From the NCBI RefSeq assembly GCF_900111405.1, contig NZ_FOHJ01000011.1:1-64000 (forward strand): a DNA stretch of 64,000 nucleotides. The letters are read 5' to 3'. Source of the stretch: Salinibacillus kushneri. GTDB lineage: Bacteria > Bacillota > Bacilli > Bacillales > Alkalibacillaceae. Below are positions 20,755-30,337 of the stretch, piece after piece (the first letter of the stretch is position 1; the number at the start of each line of letters is the position of its first letter). A program made the translations under genes and the position numbers. The notes under the pieces were generated by a model. It had not been told where the DNA came from, did no database searches, and saw nothing but the letters and a program-made list of their open reading frames with translations.

Positions 20755-21303
20755 TTATACTTCTAAGGTTTCCTGACCTGGTTTCCAATTGACCGGACAC
20801 AATCCTCCTGTCTGCAGGGCTTGTAAAACTCTTAAGGTTTCATCTACACTACGTCCAATATTATTGTGATTAACGGTTTGATACATCAGTTCACCTTGGG
20901 GATTAATGATAAATAATCCTCTTAACGCTACACCTTCCTCCTCAATTAAGATACCGTATTCACGTGATACAACATGATTGGTATCGGCTGCTAACGGATA
21001 TTTGACATCCCCAAGTCCGTTATCCTCTCTTGATGTTTTTATCCACGCTAAATGCGTATGAATCGTATCTGTAGAAGCACCAATAACCTCCGCATCCAAG
21101 TCCTCAAATTCTTCATATCGATCAGAAATGGCTGTGATTTCAGTTGGACATACGAAGGTGAAATCCATCGGGTAGAAAAACAAAACGGTCCACTTTTCAT
21201 GCTTCATATTTTCTTCCAGGGACACTTTCCCAAATTCTTTGTCAGGAAGAACAGCATCCATTTCAAAACGTGGCGCTTGTTTCCCTATCATACGTTCTGC
21301 CAT
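20755..21303 (-). CDS. ykuU: 2-Cys peroxiredoxin (YkuU)
   Basis: The 182-residue enzyme reduces peroxides. The peroxidatic Cys is Cys52 in FTFVCPTE and the resolving Cys is about Cys169 in GGLCPVNW, as in typical AhpC/Prx1 enzymes. I start at MAERMIG (21303), preceded by GGAGGGA, and not at the upstream in-frame Met at 21354. It lies next to the thioredoxin-like YkuV, a likely reductant. Confidence 0.92.
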   Translation of the reverse strand: MAERMIGKQAPRFEMDAVLPDKEFGKVSLEENMKHEKWTVLFFYPMDFTFVCPTEITAISDRYEEFEDLDAEVIGASTDTIHTHLAWIKTSREDNGLGDVKYPLAADTNHVVSREYGILIEEEGVALRGLFIINPQGELMYQTVNHNNIGRSVDETLRVLQALQTGGLCPVNWKPGQETLEV

Positions 21304-21504
21304 ATGTAATCCCTCCACAATAAAAATTACTCGAAAATAGGTCCATTCATCCATTCAATTATTATCTCCAATTCATCACAAATTAAACCAAAAGGCCCAA
21401 AATTACCTCATCATTCGATTCTTTTTTACATTATATTGGTTTGAAAGTATAATATTAATGGTAAATATATTAAGACACTAAAAATGATTGGAGAGATGAA
21501 GAAT

Positions 21505-22332
21505 ATGGGGTTTTTGGATTTTGAATTTCATCCCTTAATACAAAGCATCGTTTCTGGTGCATTGAAAATTATACTTGCGCTTATCGCTTATGCTATCTTT
21601 TCACCAATTGGAAAACGACTTATCTCTTCTATGATGTCAAAATCAAGTGAAAAACAACGATTAAGTGAAAGTAGAGCTACAACTTTAGAAAAGTTACTGA
21701 AGAATATTTATGGATATGTACTGATCTTTATTTTGATTATTACAGTACTTAAAATCTTTGGAATTCCAGTTGCGCCGCTATTGGCTGGAGCCGGTGTAGT
21801 TGGACTGGCTATAGGTTTTGGAGCACAAGGACTTGTGAGTGATGTCGTCACGGGATTTTTCATTCTTTTAGAAAAGCAAATTGATGTAGATGATTATGTC
21901 TCGCTCGGAGGAGAATCCGGTATCGTTGAGGAAGTAGGATTAAGGACCACTCAGATGCGAGGATTTGATGGAACACTTCATTTTATACCAAACCGTAACA
22001 TCTCAAACGTCAACAACCATTCACGAGGCAATATGCGAGCATTAGTTGATATAGGGATTTCTTATGATGAAAATATTGATGAAGTAGTGAAAGTTCTTCA
22101 AGATGTATGTGATCAATTTGCGGCTAAAGACGAACGCGTAAAAGAAGGTCCGGATGTTGTTGGTGTTCAAAGCTTTGGATCCTCAGACGTTGTATTACGA
22201 ATCATTGCTCAAACTGAGAACATGGAGCAATGGGCCGTTGAGCGAGAGCTTAGAAAAGAAATCAAACAGGCATTAAATGAAGCAAACATCGAAATCCCTT
22301 ACCCTCATCAGGTTAATATTTCAAAATCTTAA
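21505..22332 (+). CDS. ykuT: Small-conductance mechanosensitive channel (YkuT, MscS family)
   Basis: The 275-residue protein has two N-terminal hydrophobic segments, then the pore helix AGAGVVGLAIGFGAQGLVSDVVTGF of the MscS family, a beta domain with DVDDYVSL and the FIPNRNISNVNNHSRG motif, and a C-terminal alpha/beta part. It releases solutes on sudden drops in osmolarity. The start at 21505 gives normal spacing from GGAGAG; ATGs at 21484 and 21496 are in frame but poorly spaced. It is divergent from ykuU. Confidence 0.9.
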   Translation: MGFLDFEFHPLIQSIVSGALKIILALIAYAIFSPIGKRLISSMMSKSSEKQRLSESRATTLEKLLKNIYGYVLIFILIITVLKIFGIPVAPLLAGAGVVGLAIGFGAQGLVSDVVTGFFILLEKQIDVDDYVSLGGESGIVEEVGLRTTQMRGFDGTLHFIPNRNISNVNNHSRGNMRALVDIGISYDENIDEVVKVLQDVCDQFAAKDERVKEGPDVVGVQSFGSSDVVLRIIAQTENMEQWAVERELRKEIKQALNEANIEIPYPHQVNISKS

Positions 22333-22342
22333 TATGGATAAG

Positions 22343-22371
22343 TTCAAACCAGCAACTTCTTTGTGTATAAT
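22343..22371 (+). promoter_or_regulatory. Probable sigma-A promoter of map
   Basis: TTCAAA at 22343-22348 and TATAAT at 22366-22371 are separated by 17 bases, 39 bases ahead of the map start codon. Confidence 0.6.
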
Positions 22372-22409
22372 AGTAAGGAAGAAACAAAAAGTCAGGAGAG
22401 AATCAACTT

Positions 22410-23159
22410 ATGATTAGTCGAAAAAGTGAACGTGAAATAACATTAATGCATGAAGCAGGCAAGCTGCTTGCCTCTACTCACAAAGAAATTGCAAAAATGA
22501 TGAAACCTGGTATTACGACCATGGAAATTGATCAATTTGTTGAAAAGTATTTAGCAAAGCATGGTGCTACAGCAGAACAGAAGGGTTATCAAGGGTATCC
22601 CTACGCTACTTGTGCTTCTATAAATGATGAAATCTGTCATGGTTTTCCAAGAAATGAACCCCTTGAAGAGGGCGATATCGTTACCATCGATATGGTTGTT
22701 AAATTAAATGGTGCATTAGCTGATTCAGCCTGGTCTTATGCTGTAGGTGAAATAGATGATGAAAAACAGCGATTACTAAATGTAACGAAAACTTCGCTTT
22801 ATAAAGGGATTGAACAGGCTGTTCCCGGAAATCGTGTTGGAGATATCGGTCATGCTATTCAATCCTACGTAGAAGGGGAAAGCTTCTCGGTCGTCCGGGA
22901 ATTTACCGGACACGGAATTGGGGAATCTATGCATGAAGAACCATCTATTCTACACTACGGTCTACCTGGTAAAGGGCCTCGCTTAAAAGAAGGTATGGTC
23001 ATTACAATTGAACCTATGGTTAACGGTGGGGCATGGCAATCAAAGATGGATGATAATGGCTGGACTGCACGAACCATTGATGGAGAACTGTCAGCCCAAT
23101 ACGAGCATACGATTGCAATTACAAAAGAAGGACCAAAAATTTTAACGGAGCAAGAATAA
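22410..23159 (+). CDS. map: Methionine aminopeptidase, type I
   Basis: The 249-residue metalloprotease removes initiator methionine. The five metal ligands can be placed: Asp in TIDMVV, Asp in ALADSAW, His in TGHGIGE, Glu in TIEPMV and Glu in QYEHT. Its length and text resemble B. subtilis YflG, the second MAP, and not the ribosomal-operon copy, so this is probably an accessory isoenzyme. CAGGAGAG lies before the ATG and a sigma-A-like promoter lies upstream. Confidence 0.9.
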   Translation: MISRKSEREITLMHEAGKLLASTHKEIAKMMKPGITTMEIDQFVEKYLAKHGATAEQKGYQGYPYATCASINDEICHGFPRNEPLEEGDIVTIDMVVKLNGALADSAWSYAVGEIDDEKQRLLNVTKTSLYKGIEQAVPGNRVGDIGHAIQSYVEGESFSVVREFTGHGIGESMHEEPSILHYGLPGKGPRLKEGMVITIEPMVNGGAWQSKMDDNGWTARTIDGELSAQYEHTIAITKEGPKILTEQE

Positions 23160-23264
23160 AGAAACAAGAATAATCATGAAAGTCAAGTAGTTCTGATACG
23201 GTTGAGAAATTTTAAAAAGTATATTAAAACACAGTATGTTTAGCACCTCAAATTGCATGCAACT

Positions 23265-23296
23265 ACGCCTGGATGTTAATATCCAGGCGTTTTTTA
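23265..23296 (+). terminator. Terminator after map
   Basis: ACGCCTGGAT pairs with ATCCAGGCGT over six bases, followed by TTTTT. Confidence 0.85.
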
Positions 23297-23416
23297 TGAT
23301 CATGTTCTCTTAGACTATAGCAGCAGATAGTTCGTTTCGTTTGTATAATAAATGCCATAATAAAGGAGCATTATCCTTTTGAAACAACACTCCTGTTTAT
23401 TTAATAAAGTTTACTT

Positions 23417-23920
23417 TTATATTTCCCGACGGTATCTAAGAGATATGTAATCTTCTCCTTCAATATTGCCATAGGCATCTTTTTCACGTACAAAATGAAA
23501 TCCTTTGGCTTCATAAAAAGGGATACCTTTATCATTTCCTTTAAGTACAGACACCCATTGTTCCTTAGCTCCCTTATTGCGCTGTATATCTGTTAAATGA
23601 TTTAAAAGTCTAGTTCCTATCCCTTCCCTCCGTCGTTTGGGGTCCAAATATAAGACATAGACTTCACTTTTATCCTTATCTATCATCCCTCCACCAATGG
23701 CTCCTACGACTTGTCCATTGTCAAGTGCTACGAAATAACCATCCCAGCCATTTGCTTCATCTAATTCACGATGGATACGATCATAATTATAAAATATTTT
23801 GTTATATCTTCTTAAGTTTTCCGGACTTTTGATATGCCCAATTGCAGCCTGCCTTCCTTCTATACATACCTTTGAAATTCTTTCCACATGCTCTGGCAAT
23901 CCCCTTTTGACTTCAATCAT
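23417..23920 (-). CDS. GNAT family N-acetyltransferase
   Basis: The 167-residue protein has the GNAT fold, with the acetyl-CoA motif RRREGIGTRLLNHL around residues 102-115 preceded by the strand EVYVLYLDP, and a C-terminal FYEAKGFHFV motif. The substrate is unknown. I start at MIEVKRG (23920), just after GGGGGAG, not at the longer frame start at 23962. It is a stand-alone gene on the minus strand between map and ykuS. Confidence 0.85.
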   Translation of the reverse strand: MIEVKRGLPEHVERISKVCIEGRQAAIGHIKSPENLRRYNKIFYNYDRIHRELDEANGWDGYFVALDNGQVVGAIGGGMIDKDKSEVYVLYLDPKRRREGIGTRLLNHLTDIQRNKGAKEQWVSVLKGNDKGIPFYEAKGFHFVREKDAYGNIEGEDYISLRYRREI

Positions 23921-24117
23921 TCTGCTCCCCCATCCTTGAAAAAATTCATAACTTTTCAACATTCAGCCCCGCTGCTAATCGCAAGTGGAATCTCCCTCTT
24001 AAACAACTGTCTCAAAAGTACCATATGTAATTTTAACACAAAATTACAATTATCCTTTACTTTTATATAATCAGCGCATCAAATTTTAAAGCGTCAGAAT
24101 AGCTTTTTTGCATAAAA

Positions 24118-24147
24118 AAATGCTTGAATCATCAGATCCAAGCATTT
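24118..24147 (-). terminator. Terminator after ykuS
   Basis: AAATGCTTGAATC and GATCCAAGCATTT form a stem with a four-base loop. The minus strand continues in a T run. Confidence 0.8.
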
Positions 24148-24162
24148 ATTAGTTACAGTTTA

Positions 24163-24414
24163 TTATGAGGTACGATTTAATCGTTCCTCTACTTCATGCA
24201 GGACATCATCTGCAGTCATACCTTTTGCTTGAATAACAGATGCATCAGGAACATCTGATGTCATTCCCATAACATTTTGATCCTGCCCGGTTACAACACA
24301 GCAATCACAATTAGCAGCATCATCCATTGTGTGTAAATCAACAACATCATAGCCTTTTTCCTGTAAAGCACTTTTTACATCTGTAAGGGACTCTTCTACT
24401 CCAACCCGATTCAT
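24163..24414 (-). CDS. ykuS: UPF0180 family protein (YkuS)
   Basis: The 83-residue protein matches the UPF0180/YkuS family by length, by the MNRVGVEESLTDVK-type N-terminus, by a CDCC pair of cysteines followed by VVTGQDQNVMGM, and by a place next to dapL as in B. subtilis. The function is unknown. AGGAGGATT precedes the ATG. Confidence 0.85.
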   Translation of the reverse strand: MNRVGVEESLTDVKSALQEKGYDVVDLHTMDDAANCDCCVVTGQDQNVMGMTSDVPDASVIQAKGMTADDVLHEVEERLNRTS

Positions 24415-24558
24415 GATTAATCCTCCTAAAATGAAATAATATTATGGAAGTTGTAGCATCGTGGACTTATGGCCTCTCAGCCTTTTCACTTAAAAGCGAT
24501 AACCACGTATGTTTTGTCCCTAGTAGTTTCTCCATTTGATGGAAAAGTATACAAAACA

Positions 24559-25677
24559 TTACTCTATGTGTTTGAGCATGTGTACTCCAGCTTTAATTCC
24601 CGTCTCTATTGCTTCTTCATCAGGATTTAGTTTGGCATGATGTAAACCATAAGGAGAATCAACTCCGAGCCAGTACATAAAGCCTGGAATTTCTTTTAGC
24701 ATATAACCGAAGTCTTCCCCTGTCATAGCTTGATTAGCCTGCTGATAAGGCACTTCAATAAGGGACATTTCTCGTTCAAATTGATCTACATATTTTTTTT
24801 GATTCCATACTTGATAATAATTTGAGCCATAATCAATTGTCACTTCACAGTCAAATCGAAGCTCGATCGCCTCTGAAATTTTCTCAATTCTTGATTTGAT
24901 AAAATCCATGGTTTTGGCATTAAGGGTTCGAATGGTACCTTCTAATTTTGCTTCTTCCGCAATAATATTTTGTACGGTTCCCCCGTTAATTTTTCCTATT
25001 GAAATGACAGCAGCATCCAATGGATCAACCATCCGGGAAACAATTTGCTGTAAATCTGTTACCATTGCACTTGCACCAACTACCATATCCCTTGATTGAT
25101 GAGGATAAGCAGCGTGTCCACCTTTTCCTTTTAGATTAATAAATAATTCACTCGTATTGGCAAACAAAAGTCCCTCTTTAGAAGAAACTGTTCCTGTTGG
25201 TAATTCTGGAGCAATATGCAAGGCAAATATAGAATCTGGCCACCACTTTTTCATAGGCTCTGATTCTAACATAGGGGCTGCACCCCCTGGTCCTTCTTCT
25301 GCAGGTTGAAATATCATCAATACATGATGCTTTGGTCTATTTTCGACTAATTCCGCTAAAATCCCCAATGCAATCGTCATATGTATATCATGTCCACAGG
25401 CATGCATATTCCCTTTATGCTTTGATTGATAATCAAATCCTGTATCCTCAGTTATTGGAAGTCCATCCATATCCGTACGATAACCGATTGTTTTATCTCC
25501 AACTGTTCCCTCAACTTTTACGAATATGCCAGTTTTCCACGTTTCCACTTTTAAGTGATCCTGTGGTAAATCGTGAATAAAGTCCAATAAATACTTTTGG
25601 GTTTTCACTTCTTGAAACCCAAGCTCAGGGATTTGATGCAGCTCCCGTCGAATCTTAATCATTTTCTCTAAATCCAT
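24559..25677 (-). CDS. dapL: N-acetyldiaminopimelate deacetylase
   Basis: The 372-residue M20-family amidohydrolase has [10 protein letters not shown] (metal ligands), PAEEGPGGA (catalytic Glu) and the late HHAKLNPDE segment. It removes the acetyl group from N-acetyl-LL-diaminopimelate in the acetyl branch of lysine and cell-wall precursor synthesis. DapH, which makes the acetylated precursor, is encoded just upstream. In B. subtilis this gene is ykuR. AAGGGGATG precedes the ATG. Confidence 0.9.
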   Translation of the reverse strand: MDLEKMIKIRRELHQIPELGFQEVKTQKYLLDFIHDLPQDHLKVETWKTGIFVKVEGTVGDKTIGYRTDMDGLPITEDTGFDYQSKHKGNMHACGHDIHMTIALGILAELVENRPKHHVLMIFQPAEEGPGGAAPMLESEPMKKWWPDSIFALHIAPELPTGTVSSKEGLLFANTSELFINLKGKGGHAAYPHQSRDMVVGASAMVTDLQQIVSRMVDPLDAAVISIGKINGGTVQNIIAEEAKLEGTIRTLNAKTMDFIKSRIEKISEAIELRFDCEVTIDYGSNYYQVWNQKKYVDQFEREMSLIEVPYQQANQAMTGEDFGYMLKEIPGFMYWLGVDSPYGLHHAKLNPDEEAIETGIKAGVHMLKHIE

Positions 25678-25703
25678 TCATACATCCCCTTTTCAAAAGG
25701 AAA

Positions 25704-25727
25704 AGCAGGAGATTTTATCCTCCTGCT
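25704..25727 (-). terminator. Hairpin between dapH and dapL, possible attenuator
   Basis: AGCAGGAG pairs with CTCCTGCT over eight bases, followed on the minus strand by TTTTCCTTTT. It lies inside the dapH-dapL gap, so it may reduce expression of dapL relative to dapH. Confidence 0.55.
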
Positions 25728-25736
25728 ACACTCCTT

Positions 25737-26456
25737 TTACTGATCTAATTTTCGAAGCTCTTGTTTAATTTCTGTTTTACCTTTTGTTTGTTCATCAATT
25801 TCTTTGATTACCTTAGCAGGCGTTCCAGCCACTACTGTATTTGGAGGCACATCTTCTGTAACAACAGCGCCTGCTGCTACAACAGCCCCTTTTCCAACAG
25901 TAACACCTTCTAATACGACTACGTTTGCTCCTAGAACAACCTCATCTTCAATAACGACTGGTTGAGCAGATGGTGGCTCAATAACACCTGCTAGCACGGA
26001 ACCAGCTCCAATATGGCAGTTCTTCCCTACTGTGGCTCGTCCACCAAGTACAACATTCATATCAATCATCGTACCTTCTCCCACAACAGAGCCAATGTTA
26101 ATGCTTGCCCCCATCATAATGACAGCACCATCACCAATTTCAACCTGGTCACGAATAATTGCCCCCGGTTCAATACGCGCATTAACCTCTTTAAGATCAA
26201 GCAATGGAATCGCTGAATTACGACGATCATTTTCGATTTTATAATCAGCTATTTCCTCTTTATGTATATCTATAAATGCTTTAATATCTTTCCACTCACC
26301 GAATAAAACACCTGTTGTATCTTCAACAAAAGCTTGAATAGTCTCGCCAAATTCAAGATTATTTAAACCTCCGCCCTTCACATAAACTTTCACAGGCGTC
26401 GATTTTTTACTATCTGAAATAAATTGGATAATTTCATTTGCGTCCATCATTTTCAT
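25737..26456 (-). CDS. dapH: Tetrahydrodipicolinate N-acetyltransferase
   Basis: The 239-residue enzyme acetylates tetrahydrodipicolinate, the first step of the acetyl diaminopimelate branch. The N-terminal domain (about 1-90) is followed by a left-handed beta helix of hexapeptide repeats, seen as a chain of IxxGAxI/V steps between residues 95 and 210. Length and the N-terminal [10 protein letters not shown] match B. subtilis DapH (YkuQ). It forms an operon with dapL. Confidence 0.93.
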   Translation of the reverse strand: MKMMDANEIIQFISDSKKSTPVKVYVKGGGLNNLEFGETIQAFVEDTTGVLFGEWKDIKAFIDIHKEEIADYKIENDRRNSAIPLLDLKEVNARIEPGAIIRDQVEIGDGAVIMMGASINIGSVVGEGTMIDMNVVLGGRATVGKNCHIGAGSVLAGVIEPPSAQPVVIEDEVVLGANVVVLEGVTVGKGAVVAAGAVVTEDVPPNTVVAGTPAKVIKEIDEQTKGKTEIKQELRKLDQ

Positions 26457-26614
26457 AAACTTTTACACCTCATCTATTCTAGTTTCCTCTTACTTTACCA
26501 AAACACCCAAACCATCGCAAGGGTAAAGAAGAGCTAGAAGGGCCCTAATTGGACTCGAAGATTGGTCTTAGAAACCATTTTACTCATTCCATGTTTACCC
26601 TTTTCAGCACTTCT
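26457..26614. other. Region upstream of dapH, no feature identified
   Basis: The leader of dapH should lie here. I looked for the folds of a lysine riboswitch and a T-box and saw neither. Confidence 0.4.
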
Positions 26615-26647
26615 AAAAAAGCACCGACAAAAGACAAATGTCGGTGC
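26615..26647 (-). terminator. Terminator after cbpB
   Basis: GCACCGAC (26621-26628) pairs with GTCGGTGC (26640-26647), and the minus strand then runs into TTTTTT. Confidence 0.85.
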
Positions 26648-26676
26648 CAACTAAGTAATCGAGTACATGATTATCT

Positions 26677-27135
26677 TTAGTTATTCGTATTTTGGTAAAA
26701 ATTTTCGTGTAAGTATTGATTTAATCTTTTCAAAATGACTCTTCTTGTTAAGATGCCGTCAAAATAACCGTCTTCATCTACAACACACACAAATGGATGG
26801 TCGACTGATACTTTAAGTCCCTCCATAAACCCATCATTCTTTTTTAAAGTAGGAAAATCCTTCCCCATTACCGATTTGACGCGCAGATTTGAAAGCTTTT
26901 CCACTTCTATCCGCTCAATACCTAAAATACTCTCAATAATCATCGTTTTACTAATAACGCCTTCAAGATGAAAATTCGAATCTAATACTGGAACGGCTGA
27001 ATAACCTGTTTTCACTAGAACTAATAAAGCATGTTCTAAAGGATTTTGATTTTGTACATGTGCTACTTTTTCAGCTGGTATCATTAAATCTTTTACTTTT
27101 GTTTGTTGGATTTCTGTGCTTTCTATGCTTAACAT
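26677..27135 (-). CDS. cbpB: Two-CBS-domain regulator, CbpB/DarB-like
   Basis: The 152-residue protein consists of two CBS domains (about 12-70 and 85-145), with KVKDLMIPAEKVAHVQ at the first and VVDEDGYFDGILTRRVILKRL at the end. It matches B. subtilis YkuL (CbpB/DarB), which binds cyclic di-AMP and, when free, activates the stringent-response enzyme Rel and pyruvate carboxylase. That role is from the homologue. In B. subtilis the gene also lies near dapH. AGGAGTGAACGG precedes the ATG. Confidence 0.82.
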   Translation of the reverse strand: MLSIESTEIQQTKVKDLMIPAEKVAHVQNQNPLEHALLVLVKTGYSAVPVLDSNFHLEGVISKTMIIESILGIERIEVEKLSNLRVKSVMGKDFPTLKKNDGFMEGLKVSVDHPFVCVVDEDGYFDGILTRRVILKRLNQYLHENFYQNTNN

Positions 27136-27431
27136 CTCCGTTCACTCCTTTACGCACAGGAGATAACATGCAAAATAAGACCTGTTGAATGGTTTGGAGA
27201 AGGAAAGCGCCAATTAAAACCTCGGTCCTGCGGGTATATTTAGAAGATTATTTTTACATTCGGTTTCTGGCGCCTCGAGGAAACATCAATAAAAACCACT
27301 TATATTTTAACATATTTACCTATAAAATCCTATTTTTTAATATAGCTCGAGTAACTATTTAGGGAATATTTTAGTTTGAAACGTGTTTTGCATCAATGGG
27401 CAAAATCCCATAAAACTATACTGGAGGAATA

Positions 27432-27572
27432 TTAATCTTCATTAGAATCTTCATATTTTTGATATTGGTCATGCACGTTAATTTCGATGGGTTGAATCGT
27501 CATACTTCCACATTCTGGACAAAAATGTTCATCCTCTGTCATGGAACAGCATTCTAAACAGTAAAAGTACAT
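27432..27572 (-). CDS. Small zinc-ribbon protein (46 aa)
   Basis: Translation from the ATG at 27572 gives a 46-residue protein with two Cys pairs, CLEC and CPEC, spaced for a zinc ribbon, and an acidic tail ending KYEDSNED. GGGTGAT lies about 4 bases ahead of this ATG. The longer in-frame extension to 27689 has no ribosome site and a non-matching composition, so I reject it. The family is not recognised. Confidence 0.6.
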   Translation of the reverse strand: MYFYCLECCSMTEDEHFCPECGSMTIQPIEINVHDQYQKYEDSNED

Positions 27573-27842
27573 AATATCACCCACTTCAACTTTTTGTATA
27601 TAATATGTAATGACCAAAAATGAGGTTCGGACCATCGTTTCATTTAAAGCAAACACACTTTTTTGGGCGTATACATAGGATGGATACACCCTAAAACTTA
27701 CTATTTTTTACGTATGTATCTGTTAAATTGGAAAATGATAACACGTGTATAGAAAAATAAATCCTTTATAATAAGGATATACAAATCTTATACCTCATTT
27801 AGAATTTTACACGTTAACCTATCAACGAAAAGGGTGATGTAC

Positions 27843-28475
27843 ATGTATTCCTATACCAAAAAAGAAGAGATCGTGAACGGAATCACCCATGGAATCGGTG
27901 CTATACTCAGTTTGGTTGCGCTTACATTTTTGTTAATCTATGCTACAGAATCAGGCAGCTTCTGGCGTCTGTTTTCTGTTTCAATTTACGGCTTGTCTAT
28001 GTTTTTCATGTATTTCTCTTCGACATTTGTCCACTTATTACCTAAAGGCAACCTTAAGGATTTTTTCTTGATTTTGGATCACAGCTCCATCTTTTTGTTT
28101 ATTGCCGGAAGCTATACACCTATTACCTTACTTTTGTTAAAAGGAACCATCGGATGGACCTTATTCTTTGCAGTATGGGGAATGGCACTTTTCGGGATCA
28201 TCTTTAAAATAATCTTCATCCGTAAGTTTACCTTCCTTACAACATCTCTTTATATGCTGCTTGGATGGTTTGTGGTTATAGCATGGGAGCCTTTAGCATC
28301 CAAAATGGCCTATAATGGACTTCTCCTATTAATTGTTGGTGGACTCTGTTATTCCATTGGTACTTGTTTTTACTTGTGGAGAGGATTTCCCTATCATCAT
28401 GCGATTTGGCACATCCTTGTCTTACTAGGCAGCGGGTTCCACTTCTTTTCTATATTTTATTATATTGTGGTCTAA
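27843..28475 (+). CDS. Hemolysin III/PAQR family membrane protein
   Basis: The 210-residue integral membrane protein has seven hydrophobic segments and the family motifs EEIVNGITHGIGA, FVHLLP, DHSSIFLFIAGSYTP and HAIWHILVLLGS, whose His/Asp residues are the probable metal ligands of the PAQR fold. It resembles B. subtilis YplQ. The family name comes from a B. cereus protein; a haemolytic role here is not implied. I prefer the ATG at 27843 (after AGGGTG), though GTG at 27834 is possible. Confidence 0.87.
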   Translation: MYSYTKKEEIVNGITHGIGAILSLVALTFLLIYATESGSFWRLFSVSIYGLSMFFMYFSSTFVHLLPKGNLKDFFLILDHSSIFLFIAGSYTPITLLLLKGTIGWTLFFAVWGMALFGIIFKIIFIRKFTFLTTSLYMLLGWFVVIAWEPLASKMAYNGLLLLIVGGLCYSIGTCFYLWRGFPYHHAIWHILVLLGSGFHFFSIFYYIVV

Positions 28476-28500
28476 TTAAGAACATAAGATTGTCTTAAAT

Positions 28501-28526
28501 AGTCGGCTTCTGATGCCGACTTTTTT
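28501..28526 (+). terminator. Terminator after hemolysin III family gene
   Basis: AGTCGGC pairs with GCCGACT over seven bases and is followed by TTTTT. Confidence 0.85.
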
Positions 28527-28669
28527 GGTGCCTTCTTCTCTCCCTAACATTCTTCTTTATGAAAAGATAAACTCCTTTTTACATCAAAATATTGCTCTCT
28601 TTTAACTATCAAAAATTTGGGGCAACGTGCTATAATACAACTAATTGATTTCTGTAAAGGGAGAAAACT

Positions 28670-29551
28670 ATGAGAAACCAAAAACTGACAAGACGATCAT
28701 TTCTAAAACGATTTACATACGGAATTCTTGGTACTCTCGGTTTGAGTGGTGGAACTTATTTTTATTCGAAACATATTGAACCATCTATGCTGACGATTAC
28801 AGAGAAAACCATCCAATCTCCAAAGCTTCCAAAACCCTTCAATCAGTTTAAAATTCTGCAATTTGGTGATACTCATCTTGGTTTTCACTATAATTTAGAT
28901 CAATTACGTGATTTAGTGAAAAAAATCAATAATCAAAAACCGGATTTAGTGTTATTTACTGGTGATTTAGCTGATGATCCGAATAGTTATCCTTCACCTA
29001 AGTTTGAATCTTGTGTTTCCATCCTATCAAGCATCCACGCTCCACATGGCAAATATTGGATTTATGGAAACCATGACCATGGAGGGTATGGGACGGAAAA
29101 AATTAATGCAGTAATGGAATCAGGTGGATTTGAGCTATTAAAAAATCAATCTACTACCATCTCAATGGATGGCTCTACTATACAACTGGCAGGGCTGGAT
29201 GATGTTATGCTTGGCCTTCCAGATTTAGATGAGACTCTGAAGGATACTGATCCGGATTCTTTCACATTATTAATGTGTCACGAGCCTGATTATGCAGATC
29301 AAACGGTTCAATATCCGGTTGATGTACAGCTATCTGCACATAGTCATGGCGGACAAATTCAAATTCCCTTTATTGGCCATTTAATTACTCCGCCTTATGC
29401 GAATAAATATGTAGAAGGATATTTTAAGCTCGGAGAACACCCCCTTCAATTATATGTTAGTCGGGGAATAGGTACGACAAGATTACCCCTTCGTTTTTTA
29501 TGCAGACCAGAGATGAATATCTATTATCTGCAAAGTCAAGAGACTATATAA
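28670..29551 (+). CDS. ykuE: Tat-exported metallophosphoesterase (YkuE)
   Basis: The 293-residue protein starts with a twin-arginine signal, TRRSFLKRF, followed by a hydrophobic core. The calcineurin-like motifs are GDTHLG, GDLADD, GNHDHGG and SAHSHGGQ, which supply the two-metal centre. B. subtilis YkuE is a known substrate of TatAyCy and is associated with the cell wall. No Tat translocase genes are in the window. AGGGAG precedes the ATG. Confidence 0.9.
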   Translation: MRNQKLTRRSFLKRFTYGILGTLGLSGGTYFYSKHIEPSMLTITEKTIQSPKLPKPFNQFKILQFGDTHLGFHYNLDQLRDLVKKINNQKPDLVLFTGDLADDPNSYPSPKFESCVSILSSIHAPHGKYWIYGNHDHGGYGTEKINAVMESGGFELLKNQSTTISMDGSTIQLAGLDDVMLGLPDLDETLKDTDPDSFTLLMCHEPDYADQTVQYPVDVQLSAHSHGGQIQIPFIGHLITPPYANKYVEGYFKLGEHPLQLYVSRGIGTTRLPLRFLCRPEMNIYYLQSQETI

Positions 29552-29649
29552 TAATGTGAAATGTTTTAAATATTGTCACAATGGGAAAAAGGATTATTTA
29601 AAAGTTTCCATGTTATAATGAATCTGAAAATCACAATGGAGGAAAAAAC

Positions 29650-30249
29650 ATGAAAACGAAAACGACATTATTTGTCTTGCTAACGGCTTTTCTTTTCATT
29701 CTAAGTGCCTGTGGTGCAGATGAAGAGAACAAGTCCTCCCAAGACTATGAAGGTAGCTTAGATATTGAAGTACAGGACTTTACTGCTACAAATCAAGACA
29801 ACAAAGAAATGAATTTAGAAGACCTTAAGGGGACGTTTTGGGTAGCAGATTTTATTTACACACAGTGTCCTGATGTATGTCTTACCATGACTCCAAACAT
29901 GGCAAAACTGCAAAATATGGTAAATGATGAAGGATTAGACACACGTTTTGTTTCTTTCAGTGTAGATCCGTCTGTTGATACTCCTGAGATTTTGAAGAAA
30001 TATGGACAAAACTATGATGCTGATTTTTCCACTTGGGACTTTCTTACAGGATACTCCCAGAAGGACATTGAGTCATTTGCTGCGGATTCATTTAAGACGC
30101 TTGTTTCAAAAGTTGACGACCAGGTAACCCACGGTACATCATTTTATTTAGTTGCCCCAAATGGACATGTCATTAATAAATATAATGGATTAAAGCCAGA
30201 GGGCGTAGAAAACCTCGTAAGTGATATGAAACGTTATCAAAATCAGTAA
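29650..30249 (+). CDS. Sco1/SenC-type copper chaperone lipoprotein
   Basis: The 199-residue precursor has a lipoprotein signal (lipobox LSAC at Cys21) and a thioredoxin-like Sco domain with the copper motif CPDVC (Cys73, Cys77) and the third ligand at about His161 in VTHGTSFYLV. It is the homologue of B. subtilis YpmQ/BsSco, needed to assemble the CuA centre of cytochrome c oxidase. It would act on the outer face of the membrane. GGAGG precedes the ATG. Confidence 0.9.
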   Translation: MKTKTTLFVLLTAFLFILSACGADEENKSSQDYEGSLDIEVQDFTATNQDNKEMNLEDLKGTFWVADFIYTQCPDVCLTMTPNMAKLQNMVNDEGLDTRFVSFSVDPSVDTPEILKKYGQNYDADFSTWDFLTGYSQKDIESFAADSFKTLVSKVDDQVTHGTSFYLVAPNGHVINKYNGLKPEGVENLVSDMKRYQNQ

Positions 30250-30337
30250 GAGCTTATCTTACTGATTTTCCCCAAATACCCTGAATAATATGATAAACTT
30301 CTAGTAAAATAGAAATAGTTTAAAAGGAGATATTTAA

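Noticed and set aside
27195-27285. Degenerate inverted repeat with GGCGCC ends
   Set aside because: The arms match poorly and no second copy exists in the window.
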